From NCBI GenBank assembly GCA_958436175.1, contig CAUBJF010000016.1, positions 1 to 47,832 on the forward strand: 47,832 bases of DNA. The letters are read 5' to 3'. The notes beneath the pieces are model-generated. The model was not told where the DNA came from. It made no database searches and worked only from the letters and a program-made list of their open reading frames with translations. Source of the DNA: an uncultured Muribaculaceae bacterium. Its GTDB lineage: Bacteria; Bacteroidota; Bacteroidia; Bacteroidales; Muribaculaceae. Below are positions 14,649 through 22,303 of this stretch, one piece after another. The position numbers and the translations under genes are program-made. The stretch's first letter is position 1. Each line of letters opens with the position of its first letter.

Positions 14649-15191
14649 ATGAAACTGTCCCTGACCCGATCCGAAATGCTCGAGCGCCGCCGTCTTGTCG
14701 GCGGCCTCGAGCCTTTGAGAACCGACTGCTCCGTGAGCCACGCCGACGGAATCGACATCGACGCGCTGCTGGAAATACAGCTCAGGGAATGGTACGTCGC
14801 CCTGCTCGACACCGCTCCCGTCGGGATGCTGGCCCCCGAGGACATAGCCGGCCAGTGTTCGATAGAGATCGGCAGCGGTCCCTGGGAGGGAGGTGCCCTG
14901 ATCACGGTGCCCGACTCCTGCCGCCGCCCCTTGTCTGTCTTCCTCCAGGGCTGGATGGTTCCTGCAGCAATACAGCGCACCGACCAGACCGATACAGTCC
15001 TGTGCCGACAACTCAACCCCTACACGGCCGCCGACGAAACCAAGCCCGTCGCAATCGTCCTCCACGACGGCAGGATAGCGGCATGGCCCTACGGACGCAG
15101 AATCGGCCAACTCACAGCCATTCTCGACAAAGGCCCCGGCATATACTCTTTCGACGAGGCCGCCCTTGCAACAATTCCAAAACAACTCTGA
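14649..15191 (+). CDS. Unknown protein between capsid-like and portal-like genes
   Basis: A 180-aa protein starting MKLSLTRSEMLERRRLVGG. It has a central TVLCRQLNPYTAADE and a C-terminal VAIVLHDGRIAAWPYGRRIG. I do not recognise the family. No membrane segment, signal peptide or catalytic motif is visible. The sequence looks beta-rich in its second half. It starts 5 bases after the capsid-like stop and ends 1 base before the portal-like ATG, so it belongs to the same transcript. By position it could be a head-completion or adaptor protein. Confidence 0.6.
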   Translation: MKLSLTRSEMLERRRLVGGLEPLRTDCSVSHADGIDIDALLEIQLREWYVALLDTAPVGMLAPEDIAGQCSIEIGSGPWEGGALITVPDSCRRPLSVFLQGWMVPAAIQRTDQTDTVLCRQLNPYTAADETKPVAIVLHDGRIAAWPYGRRIGQLTAILDKGPGIYSFDEAALATIPKQL

Positions 15192-15192
15192 C

Positions 15193-16509
15193 ATGGAAAT
15201 ACTATCTTGTGCCTATCAGGCATGGCAGGCCATGGCTCCGCTCCGCACACGCCGCGCCCGTTACAAACGGTACACCTACGGCGACCAGTGGAGCGACCTC
15301 ATGCCCGACTGCCGGGGCCGTCTCACAACAGAGGAAAACATCATACGCGCCTCCGGCAAACGTCCTATCGTCAACAACCTCATCCGTCAGCTCGTCAAGA
15401 CTATCGTCGGACGTTACCGTCTCCGTGCCGCCGACGAGAAACTATACGAAGGACCCATCGACGAACTCAGCCGTCGCAACAGCCTCATAGAGCTGGACTG
15501 CCGAGAACTCGAAGAGTTCCTCATCTCGGGATGCGCCGTACAGCGCGTGGTTGCCGAACGTCGCTTCAACGGCACAGGGGTATGGATCGACAATGTCGAC
15601 ATGCGGCGATTCTTCGTCAACAAGTTCCGCGACCCCCGCGGCTGGGACATAGAGCTCACAGGCATGCTCCACGACATGACTCAGCCCGAAATCATCAACC
15701 GTTTCGGCCACGGAGACCCGGCACGCACGGCTGAATTTGCGAGGCACTTCGCCGCAGACAGCTACGGCTCGTCGCTCGCCGGTATAGGACTGGCGGAATC
15801 GGTCGACTTCTTCACAAGCTTCGAAAGCGGCAAGTTCCGTGTCATCGAACTATGGACCTTCGACAGCCGCCCCGTCGACGACGGCACCGGCATGAGCTTC
15901 GCCTGGCACTGCCGCTGGCTTGCCCCGGACGGACACGTCCTCGACGAGTACGACTCGCCCTACAGCCACCGCAGCCATCCCTTCGTAGTCCGTTTCTACC
16001 CCCTCACCGACGGCGAAGTCCATTCCTTCGTCGAAGATGTCATAGACCAGCAGAAATCTGTCAACTCCCTGCTGGTCATCATCGACCACCTCATGGCTAC
16101 CTCGGCCAAAGGCGTACTCCTCTTCCCCGTCAACCAGCTCCCGAAAGGTGTAACCCTCGAAGATGTGGCCCTTCGGTGGGCGCAGTCCGACGGCATAATC
16201 CCAATCCTCGGGAACGGCCGCGAACTTCCGCAACAGATTGTCACCAACACGGCCAATACTGGCGCATACCAGCTCCTGCAGCTCCAGATGAAGCTGTTCG
16301 AAGATGTCTCAGGCGTAGGAAGCGCCCTGACAGGGCGCGATAACGGCGGTGCTACGGGTACCGACATGTACGAAAGTCAGGTACGGAACGCAACCATAGC
16401 CCTGGCCGACCTCTTCGATACATTCATAGCCTTCACTGCCGAGCGCAACAGGAAAGCCCGTGACCTCGAAGCTGAGAAAGGGAAAATAAAGCCCTGGGGG
16501 AAAAGCTGA
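15193..16509 (+). CDS. Phage-type portal protein
   Basis: A 438-aa protein. KRYTYGDQWSDLMPD near residues 24-38, GKRPIVNNLIRQLVKTIVGR near 55-74, the FEDVSGV...TGRDNGGATGTDMYESQ segment near 372-398 and a helical C-terminus ending DLEAEKGKIKPWGKS follow the plan of P22-like portal proteins that I know from Bacteroides phages. A portal normally forms the dodecameric DNA entry channel and binds terminase; no terminase is present here. I chose ATG 15193, 1 base after the previous stop, over an earlier in-frame ATG at 15166 inside that gene. Confidence 0.7.
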   Translation: MEILSCAYQAWQAMAPLRTRRARYKRYTYGDQWSDLMPDCRGRLTTEENIIRASGKRPIVNNLIRQLVKTIVGRYRLRAADEKLYEGPIDELSRRNSLIELDCRELEEFLISGCAVQRVVAERRFNGTGVWIDNVDMRRFFVNKFRDPRGWDIELTGMLHDMTQPEIINRFGHGDPARTAEFARHFAADSYGSSLAGIGLAESVDFFTSFESGKFRVIELWTFDSRPVDDGTGMSFAWHCRWLAPDGHVLDEYDSPYSHRSHPFVVRFYPLTDGEVHSFVEDVIDQQKSVNSLLVIIDHLMATSAKGVLLFPVNQLPKGVTLEDVALRWAQSDGIIPILGNGRELPQQIVTNTANTGAYQLLQLQMKLFEDVSGVGSALTGRDNGGATGTDMYESQVRNATIALADLFDTFIAFTAERNRKARDLEAEKGKIKPWGKS

Positions 16510-16586
16510 GACCCGACAGGGTCAGAAGGAAGCAAGGGCAAGGGGCAAGAGCCCCGAGGGAAGCAAGGGCAAGAGCCGACAGGCTC
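16510..16586 (+). repeat. Array of three small hairpins with conserved spacer
   Basis: Directly after the portal stop lie GACCC-gaca-GGGTC (16510-16523), GGGGC-aaga-GCCCC (16542-16555) and GAGCC-gaca-GGCTC (16573-16586). All have 5-bp stems and 4-base loops at a 31-32 base period. The spacers share GGAAGCAAGGGCAAG (16528-16542 and 16559-16573). The stem sequences differ but always pair, which points to a selected structure. Confidence 0.75.
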
Positions 16587-16596
16587 CGGAAGCGGC

Positions 16597-16692
16597 CCTC
16601 TTTTGTTTCAGTGGCGGAAATTGATTTCCGCTTCTCCCCTCAGCCCCTAAAAGCAGCAAGAGGCTGCGTCGAAAAAAGACGCAGCCTCTTGC
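16597..16692 (+). repeat. Dispersed repeat with hairpin plus terminator (copy at 24775)
   Basis: CCTCTTTTGTTTCAGTGGC is followed by the hairpin GCGGAAAT-tg-ATTTCCGC and then a long terminator stem beginning AGAGGCTGCG. The same layout, with 14 of the first 15 bases identical, recurs at 24775-24854. Confidence 0.6.
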
Positions 16693-16695
16693 TTT
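16656..16695 (+). terminator. Strong terminator after the portal gene
   Basis: Perfect 15-bp arms (GCAAGAGGCTGCGTC and its complement) at 16656-16670 and 16678-16692 around loop GAAAAAA, followed by TTT. It separates the cassette from the tRNA genes. The structure could also work on the minus strand to end the tRNA transcript. Confidence 0.8.
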
Positions 16696-16771
16696 GGCGC
16701 TTCAAGATGGACTCGAACCAACGACCCTCTGATTAACAGTCAGATGCTCTAACCGACTGAGCTATTGAAGC
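16695..16771 (-). tRNA. tRNA-Asn(GTT), CCA encoded
   Basis: On the minus strand a full cloverleaf is present: acceptor GCTTCAA/TTGAAGC, D-arm AGCTCAGTCGGTTAGAGC, anticodon stem TCTGA/TCAGA with loop CTGTTAA (anticodon GTT), and T-arm GGTTCGAGTCC. The discriminator is G (16698), followed by encoded CCA (16697-16695). The 3' end faces the capsid/portal cassette. Confidence 0.95.
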
Positions 16772-16816
16772 ATATGGCAATCCCGGAAGATTGCCGAATG
16801 TGATAATGATAATGAG

Positions 16817-16890
16817 CGCTTCAAGATGGACTCGAACCAACGACCCTCTGATTAACAGTCAGATGCTCTAACCGACTGAGCTATTGAAGC
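16817..16890 (-). tRNA. tRNA-Asn(GTT), second copy, CCA not encoded
   Basis: Identical over the 74-base body to the copy at 16698-16771, but the bases after the discriminator read CTC, so CCA must be added after transcription. The two genes are 45 bases apart and probably cotranscribed. Confidence 0.95.
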
Positions 16891-17064
16891 GGAATGCATC
16901 GCCCCTCCGGGCTTTTGCGCTGCAAATTTACGACCATTTTTCGATATGTGCAATAGTTCACGGCTTTTTTTTAAAAAAAGTACGCCCTAACATTCCTTTT
17001 ACGTTAGCTAATGTCAAAGATTGTTAATTTATGTATAATATAAGCCACTCTGCAAAAATTTACT

Positions 17065-17072
17065 TAACTTTG
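17065..17072 (+). promoter_or_regulatory. Promoter -7 box (TAACTTTG) of a candidate small RNA
   Basis: TAACTTTG matches TAnnTTTG. It is preceded by AT-rich sequence without a clear -33 TTG. The first terminator downstream is at 17168-17205 and no reading frame lies between. Confidence 0.55.
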
Positions 17073-17075
17073 TGG

Positions 17076-17205
17076 CTGGTAAAACAAGACATCCTCTTGC
17101 CCATACCATCTAATAAGAATAAGAAGCAAAGCAATCCAATTAGAATAAGTGAATCATAGGTTAGGATGCAATTGCCCGTGACGGGTGGTTGCATTTGTTT
17201 TTTAT
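17076..17205 (+). ncRNA. Candidate small RNA, about 130 nt
   Basis: The segment between the -7 box at 17065-17072 and the terminator at 17168-17205 has no reading frame of useful length. It is A-rich and likely single-stranded in its middle (AATAAGAATAAGAAGCAAAG), then ends in a stable U-tailed hairpin. A defined promoter, no ORF and an intrinsic terminator together suggest an independent sRNA. It could instead be a long-distance leader for rimP, but rimP has its own better promoter at 17300-17331. I cannot match it to a named RNA family. Confidence 0.45.
17168..17205 (+). terminator. Intrinsic terminator of the candidate small RNA
   Basis: GCAATTGCCCG and CGGGTGGTTGC form an 11-bp stem with G-U pairs (17168-17178 and 17182-17192) around TGA, followed by ATTTGTTTTTTAT. 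Confidence 0.8.
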
Positions 17206-17299
17206 ATACCCTCTCACGGTACTCTACAGTAAAATAATGCTAAATAATATTTTATTGTCTTAAATAATCACCTCGTCACCGCCCCCTCTCCTATATATA

Positions 17300-17331
17300 T
17301 TTGCAGGGCGCACGGATTTTTATTAATTTTG
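17300..17331 (+). promoter_or_regulatory. Promoter of rimP-nusA-infB (TTTG-N20-TAATTTTG)
   Basis: TTTG at 17300-17303, exactly 20 bases, and TAATTTTG at 17324-17331 match the Bacteroidetes housekeeping promoter. The predicted leader is about 61 nt. A second TATATTTG at 17296-17303 overlaps the -33 element. Confidence 0.8.
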
Positions 17332-17339
17332 CACTACAT

Positions 17340-17394
17340 CTTCAAGCGAGGAGGGAGCAAGGAGCTTCCTCCTCTTTATTTGAAGCCTTTTTGA
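17340..17394 (+). promoter_or_regulatory. Structured rimP leader, possible attenuator
   Basis: An 11-bp stem (17348-17358 with 17364-17374, loop AAGGA, two G-U pairs or one depending on pairing) sits inside an outer CTTCAA/TTGAAG stem (17340-17345 with 17380-17385). CCTTTTTG follows and the ATG is at 17396. It fills most of the predicted leader. A role in NusA feedback is inferred from the operon's known attenuation in other bacteria. Confidence 0.6.
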
Positions 17395-17395
17395 T

Positions 17396-17878
17396 ATGAT
17401 AGACAAGACACTGCTCGCCAGAACTGTCGACGGCATACTCGAAGGGACCGACACATACCTCGTCGACATAACCGTCAGCCCGGCAAATGAAATAGTAGTA
17501 GAAATCGACTCCGACAACGGGGTCGACATCGACACATGCGCGGCCATCACACGCCGCATCGAAGAAACCTTCGACCGCGATGCCGAAGACTACGAGCTCG
17601 AAGTAGGCTCAGCAGGCATCACAAGCCCATTCAAAGTCCGCCGCCAGTACATCAAGAACATCGGCAACGAAGTCGAGGTGCTGACACGCGACGGCCGCAA
17701 GCTCCACGGCGTGCTTGTCGAAGTGGCTCCCGGCGACAGCGACACCGACATAGTGTTCAACGTCGAAGTGCAGCGCAAAGTCAAGGAGCCCGGCATGAAG
17801 CGACCCGAGATGCGTGCCGAAGCCCTCACATTCTCCTCGGCCGACTGCAAGTACATACGCTACGACCTGAGGTTCTAA
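17396..17878 (+). CDS. rimP: Ribosome maturation factor RimP
   Basis: A 160-aa protein needed for 30S subunit assembly. The N-terminal alpha-beta domain has YLVDITVSPANEIVVEIDSD, the conserved GVDIDTCAAITRRIEE near residues 42-57, and YELEVGSAGITSPF near 65-78, which matches the family's YxLEVSSPG motif. A C-terminal SH3-like domain follows (EVEVLTRDGRKLHGVL). It heads the conserved rimP-nusA-infB operon and starts about 61 nt after the predicted transcription start. Confidence 0.95.
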   Translation: MIDKTLLARTVDGILEGTDTYLVDITVSPANEIVVEIDSDNGVDIDTCAAITRRIEETFDRDAEDYELEVGSAGITSPFKVRRQYIKNIGNEVEVLTRDGRKLHGVLVEVAPGDSDTDIVFNVEVQRKVKEPGMKRPEMRAEALTFSSADCKYIRYDLRF

Positions 17879-17923
17879 TACAAAACAGACTAACGATAAA
17901 TCAGAAAAAACCAAATATACAAA

Positions 17924-19234
17924 ATGGCAAAGAAAGAGGACACTCCCAATATGGTCGAACAGTTCGCGGAGTTCAAAGAACTCAAGAACATCGACAAGAC
18001 CACCATGATAAGCGTGCTGGAAGAATCCTTCCGCAACGTTCTCGCCAAAATGTTCGGCACCGACGAAAACCTCGACGTCATCCTCAACCCTGACAAGGGC
18101 GACGTACAGATCTTCCAGAACCTCAAAGTCGTACCCGACGGCGAAGTCGAGAACCCCAACCTCCAGATATCGCTTTCCGACGCACGTGCCGACGACGACC
18201 CCGAAGCTGAAGTAGGCGAAGAGCATACACGCGAAATCATATTTGAGAAATTCGGCCGCCGTGCCATCCTCAATCTGCGCCAGACCCTCCAGAGCCGTAT
18301 CCTCGACCTCCAGAAAGAAGCCGTCTACCAGAAGTTCAAGGAACTCGAAGGCGAACTCGTCTCCGGCGAAGTCTACCAGACATGGAGCCGCGAGACACTC
18401 CTGCTCGACGACGAGAAGAACGAGCTCCTCCTTCCCAAGAGCGAATCCATCCCAGGCGATTTCTTCCGCAAAGGCGAGACCGTGCGCGCCGTCATCGCCA
18501 ACGTCGACAACAAGAACAACAACCCAAAAATCACCGTCTCGCGCACAAACGAAGCCTTCCTTCGCCGCCTTTTCGAACTCGAAGTGCCTGAAATACACGA
18601 CGGACTCATCAACATTCGCGCCGTGGCCCGCATCCCCGGCGAACGCGCCAAAATCGCAGTCGAAAGCTACGACGACCGTATCGACCCCGTAGGGGCATGC
18701 GTCGGCGTCAAAGGTTCGCGTATCCACGGAATTGTCCGCGAACTGCGCAACGAGAACATCGATGTCATCAACTATACAACCAATCCCTCTCTCTTCATTC
18801 AGCGCGCCCTGTCCCCGGCACGCATATCGACCATACGACTCGACGAAGACGCCAAAAAGGCCGAAGTATTCCTACGCCCCGAAGAAGTTTCGCTCGCAAT
18901 CGGTAAGAACGGCCACAACATAAAGCTCGCCACAATGCTGACAGGCTACGAAATCGACGTATACCGCGACACAGAGATGGTCTACGAAGACGACATCTTC
19001 CTCGACGACTTCCGCGACGAAATCGACGACTGGGTCATCGACACCCTCAAGAACATAGGATGCGTGACAGCAAAGAGCGTCCTCAACACACCGCGCCAGA
19101 CCCTCATCGACAAATCGGACCTCGAAGAAAACACCATCGACGAGGTCATCAGAATCCTCCAGAAAGAATACGAGGACGACGACAACGAAAGCACCGAAGG
19201 ATCAGGCGAAGGCAGCGAAGGAACCGACGAATAA
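17924..19234 (+). CDS. nusA: Transcription termination/antitermination factor NusA
   Basis: Binds RNA polymerase and nascent RNA to control pausing, termination and antitermination. The 436-aa protein has the N-terminal polymerase-binding domain, with MISVLEESFRNVLAKMFG near 26-43. An S1 domain near 150-215 includes GETVRAVIANVDN, and two KH domains follow with GVKGSRIHGIVREL and EVSLAIGKNGHNIKLA. An acidic tail ends in a Glu/Gly/Ser-rich stretch. It lacks the long C-terminal AR repeats of the E. coli protein, as is usual in this phylum. It lies 45 bases after rimP. Confidence 0.96.
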   Translation: MAKKEDTPNMVEQFAEFKELKNIDKTTMISVLEESFRNVLAKMFGTDENLDVILNPDKGDVQIFQNLKVVPDGEVENPNLQISLSDARADDDPEAEVGEEHTREIIFEKFGRRAILNLRQTLQSRILDLQKEAVYQKFKELEGELVSGEVYQTWSRETLLLDDEKNELLLPKSESIPGDFFRKGETVRAVIANVDNKNNNPKITVSRTNEAFLRRLFELEVPEIHDGLINIRAVARIPGERAKIAVESYDDRIDPVGACVGVKGSRIHGIVRELRNENIDVINYTTNPSLFIQRALSPARISTIRLDEDAKKAEVFLRPEEVSLAIGKNGHNIKLATMLTGYEIDVYRDTEMVYEDDIFLDDFRDEIDDWVIDTLKNIGCVTAKSVLNTPRQTLIDKSDLEENTIDEVIRILQKEYEDDDNESTEGSGEGSEGTDE

Positions 19235-19306
19235 GCCTTTTAAGGCCTTCCCCGGTGTCCTGAGACCCTCTCCTCCCCCTAATTAAAGAAAGAACAAACA
19301 CAATAT

Positions 19307-22303
19307 ATGGCGAAAACGAAAATAAGCAAAGTAGCAAAAGACCTTAACGTTTCAGTGCCGACCGTTATCGAGTTTTTGCGCAAAAAAAACATCGAAATCG
19401 ACGAGAACCCCAATCCGAACACACGAATTGAGGACAGTACCGTCGACCTGCTGATGAGCGCCTTCCAGAGTGACAAAGACTTGAAAACTCGCTCCGCACA
19501 AATCAGCCACGAACGCCGCGAGAACCGCACACGTCCCGCCGAGACGCCAGCACCGCACGTTGAGGAAGCAAAGATTTCCGCCGCCGCTCCGCAACAGCCA
19601 CGTATCCTTGGCAAGCTCGAACTCGATAAAAACGGCAATCCCGTCGTCCGCACCAACAAGCCGGAAGCACCCAGGGAAAAAGCACCCGCGGCAGCCCCGA
19701 AGCCCGAGCCCAAGCCCGAAGTCCGACCGGCAGTTACCGAGCGGAAGGCAGAACCGGCACCACAACCCAGACCTCAGCCAAAACCCGACCCCAGGCCCGA
19801 GGTGAAGACAGAACCTAAGGCAGAACCCAAGACGGAGGCGAAACCCAAGACGGAGGCAAAACCCGAATCCGCACCGGCTCCCAAGCCCGAGGCAAAGCCG
19901 CAGCCAGCCCCCAAACCCAAACCAGCTCCAGCAGCTGAAAAACCCGCACCGGCCCCTGTCGCCAAGCCCATACAGGAACACAAAGAGCCCGTGCAGCAGG
20001 AAGAGCCCCAGGTATTCACCCTCGACCGCAAGACGCCGACGCCATCGCTGAATATCGTAGGTAAAATCGACCTCGATGCCATAAACCTTTCCACACGGCC
20101 CAAGAAAAAAGGCAAAGAAGAACGCCGCAACGACCGAAACCGCCAGGGCGCAGCCCAGCAGCAAGGAAACGCACCCGAAGGCGACCGCAAGAAGCGCCGC
20201 CGCATCACCGGCAAGGAAAAAGTCGATGTCGAGAAGGCAGGTCAGCAGGTGGCCGGCAACCAGGGACGCGGTGACCGCCGCAACGGCGGAGCGAACCAGG
20301 GCGGAGGACAACAGCGCCAGCAAGGCAGCGAACGCCGCAACAACGCCCCCCGCCAGGAACGAAACCGCCGCCCGGCACCCACGCCCGAAGTCCACGAAGA
20401 AGACGTACAGAAGCAGGTCAAGGAAACCCTCGCACGCCTCACCGCCAAGGACAAGAAGCTCAAGAGCGGCGCAAAATGGCGCAAGGAGAAACGTGAAGCA
20501 AACGCCTCGCGCGAACGCGAACACATGCAGGCCGAAATGGCCGAAAGCCGCGTGCTGAAAATCACCGAGTTCGTCACTGCCAACGACCTCGCCATAATGA
20601 TGGACGTGCCCGTCAACAACGTCATCGCCACATGTATGAACCTCGGTGTCATGGTCAGCATCAACCAGCGCCTCGATGCAGAGACTATCAACATCGTGGC
20701 CGACGAGTTCGGCTTCACTACCGAATACGTATCCGCCGAAGTCGCCGACGCAATACATCAGGAAGAAGACAAGGAAGAAGACCTCGTCAACCGACCGCCG
20801 ATCGTAACCGTCATGGGCCACGTCGACCACGGCAAGACCTCGCTGCTCGACTACATCCGCAACGCCAACGTCATCGCAGGCGAGGCTGGCGGCATCACCC
20901 AGCACATCGGCTCCTACAGCGTCAAGCTCGCCGACGGCCGCCATATCACCTTCCTCGACACCCCCGGCCACGAAGCCTTCACCGCCATGCGTGCCCGTGG
21001 TGCCAAGGTGACCGACCTTGTCATCATCATCGTCGCCGCCGACGACAACGTGATGCCCCAGACCGTAGAGGCTATCAACCATGCATCCGCCGCCGGCGTG
21101 CCCATCGTGTTTGCAATCAACAAGATCGACAAGCCGCATGCAAACCCCGACAAGATCAAGGAAGAGCTCGCGGCGATGAACTACCTCGTCGAAGAATGGG
21201 GCGGCAAATACCAGAGCCAGGACATCTCAGCCAAGAAAGGCATCGGTGTCGACGAACTCATGGAAAAAGTACTCCTCGAAGCCGAAATGCTCGAACTGCG
21301 CGCCAACCCCAACCGCAAGGCCGTCGGAACAATCATAGAGTCCAGTCTCGACAAGGGCCGAGGCTACGTAGCCAACGTCCTCGTGCAGAACGGCACACTC
21401 CATGTTGGCGACATCGTGCTTGCAGGCAACCACTTCGGCAAGGTCAAGGCTATGTTCAACGAACGCAACCAGCGCATCAAGGAAGCAGGACCTTCGACCC
21501 CGGCACTCATCCTCGGTCTCAACGGCGCTCCTACCGCAGGCGATACATTCAACGTCCTCGACACCGAACAGGAAGCACGCGACATCGCCAACAAGCGCGA
21601 ACAGCTCGCCCGCGAACAGGGTCTCCGCACCACCAAGATGCTCACCCTCGAAGATATAGGCCGCCGCCGCGCAATCGGCAACTTCCAGGAACTCAACATC
21701 ATCGTCAAAGGCGATGTCGACGGTTCCATCGAAGCTCTGTCCGACTCGCTCATCAAGCTGTCGACCGACGAAATCCAGATCAACGTCCTCCACAAGGCCG
21801 TCGGCGAGATATCCGAAAGCGACGTCACCCTTGCCGCAGCCTCCGATGCCATCATCATCGGCTTCCAGGTACGCCCGAGCATGGCAGCCCGACGTGCCGC
21901 CGAGCGAGATGGTGTCCAGATACGTCTCTACTCCGTCATCTACCAGGCCATCGAGGAAGTCAAGGATGCCATGGCAGGCATGCTCGCTCCCGAAATCAAG
22001 GAAGAAATCACCGGTTCGGCCGAAGTCCTCGAGACATTCCACGTCTCGAAGGTCGGCACCATCGCCGGCGCTATAGTCCGCGAAGGCAAAATCAAGCGTT
22101 CCAACAAGTGCCGCCTCATACGCGACGGTATTGTACGATACACAGGCGAGCTCGGTTCGCTCAAGCGTTTCAAGGATGATGTCAAGGAAGTTACCTCCGG
22201 CTACGACTGCGGTATATCCATCGCGGGATACAACGACATCAAGGTCGGCGATATCATCGAAGGCTTCGAAGAGAAGGAAGTGGCCCGCACTTCGATCGAA
22301 TGA
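19307..22303 (+). CDS. infB: Translation initiation factor IF-2
   Basis: The GTPase that brings initiator tRNA to the 30S subunit. Of 998 aa, residues 1-55 form the IF2 N-terminal domain (ISKVAKDLNVSVPTVIEFLR). Residues 120-230 are a Pro/Glu/Lys/Ala repeat region (repeated PKTEAKP), and 265-400 are basic and low in complexity (RRNDRNRQGAAQQQGN). The G domain begins near 504 with GHVDHGKTS, then DTPGHEAF near 548 and NKIDK near 605. Domains II to IV complete the protein. The low-complexity linker explains the length. Its stop overlaps the folK ATG as ATGA. Confidence 0.97.
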   Translation: MAKTKISKVAKDLNVSVPTVIEFLRKKNIEIDENPNPNTRIEDSTVDLLMSAFQSDKDLKTRSAQISHERRENRTRPAETPAPHVEEAKISAAAPQQPRILGKLELDKNGNPVVRTNKPEAPREKAPAAAPKPEPKPEVRPAVTERKAEPAPQPRPQPKPDPRPEVKTEPKAEPKTEAKPKTEAKPESAPAPKPEAKPQPAPKPKPAPAAEKPAPAPVAKPIQEHKEPVQQEEPQVFTLDRKTPTPSLNIVGKIDLDAINLSTRPKKKGKEERRNDRNRQGAAQQQGNAPEGDRKKRRRITGKEKVDVEKAGQQVAGNQGRGDRRNGGANQGGGQQRQQGSERRNNAPRQERNRRPAPTPEVHEEDVQKQVKETLARLTAKDKKLKSGAKWRKEKREANASREREHMQAEMAESRVLKITEFVTANDLAIMMDVPVNNVIATCMNLGVMVSINQRLDAETINIVADEFGFTTEYVSAEVADAIHQEEDKEEDLVNRPPIVTVMGHVDHGKTSLLDYIRNANVIAGEAGGITQHIGSYSVKLADGRHITFLDTPGHEAFTAMRARGAKVTDLVIIIVAADDNVMPQTVEAINHASAAGVPIVFAINKIDKPHANPDKIKEELAAMNYLVEEWGGKYQSQDISAKKGIGVDELMEKVLLEAEMLELRANPNRKAVGTIIESSLDKGRGYVANVLVQNGTLHVGDIVLAGNHFGKVKAMFNERNQRIKEAGPSTPALILGLNGAPTAGDTFNVLDTEQEARDIANKREQLAREQGLRTTKMLTLEDIGRRRAIGNFQELNIIVKGDVDGSIEALSDSLIKLSTDEIQINVLHKAVGEISESDVTLAAASDAIIIGFQVRPSMAARRAAERDGVQIRLYSVIYQAIEEVKDAMAGMLAPEIKEEITGSAEVLETFHVSKVGTIAGAIVREGKIKRSNKCRLIRDGIVRYTGELGSLKRFKDDVKEVTSGYDCGISIAGYNDIKVGDIIEGFEEKEVARTSIE

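Noticed and set aside
16510..16586. CRISPR array
   Set aside because: Period of 31-32 bases looked tempting, but the conserved part is the spacer and the variable part is the hairpin stem, there are only three units, and no cas gene is in the window.
8363..16890. Calling the whole accessory stretch one intact prophage
   Set aside because: There is no integrase, terminase, tail, lysis or helicase gene, strands alternate, and a redox/peptide operon sits in the middle. It is better described as separate modules.
19352..21139. 595-codon minus-strand frame opposite infB
   Set aside because: Its hydrophobic, repetitive product mirrors the Pro/Lys/Glu linker of IF-2 read backwards. No promoter or motif supports it.
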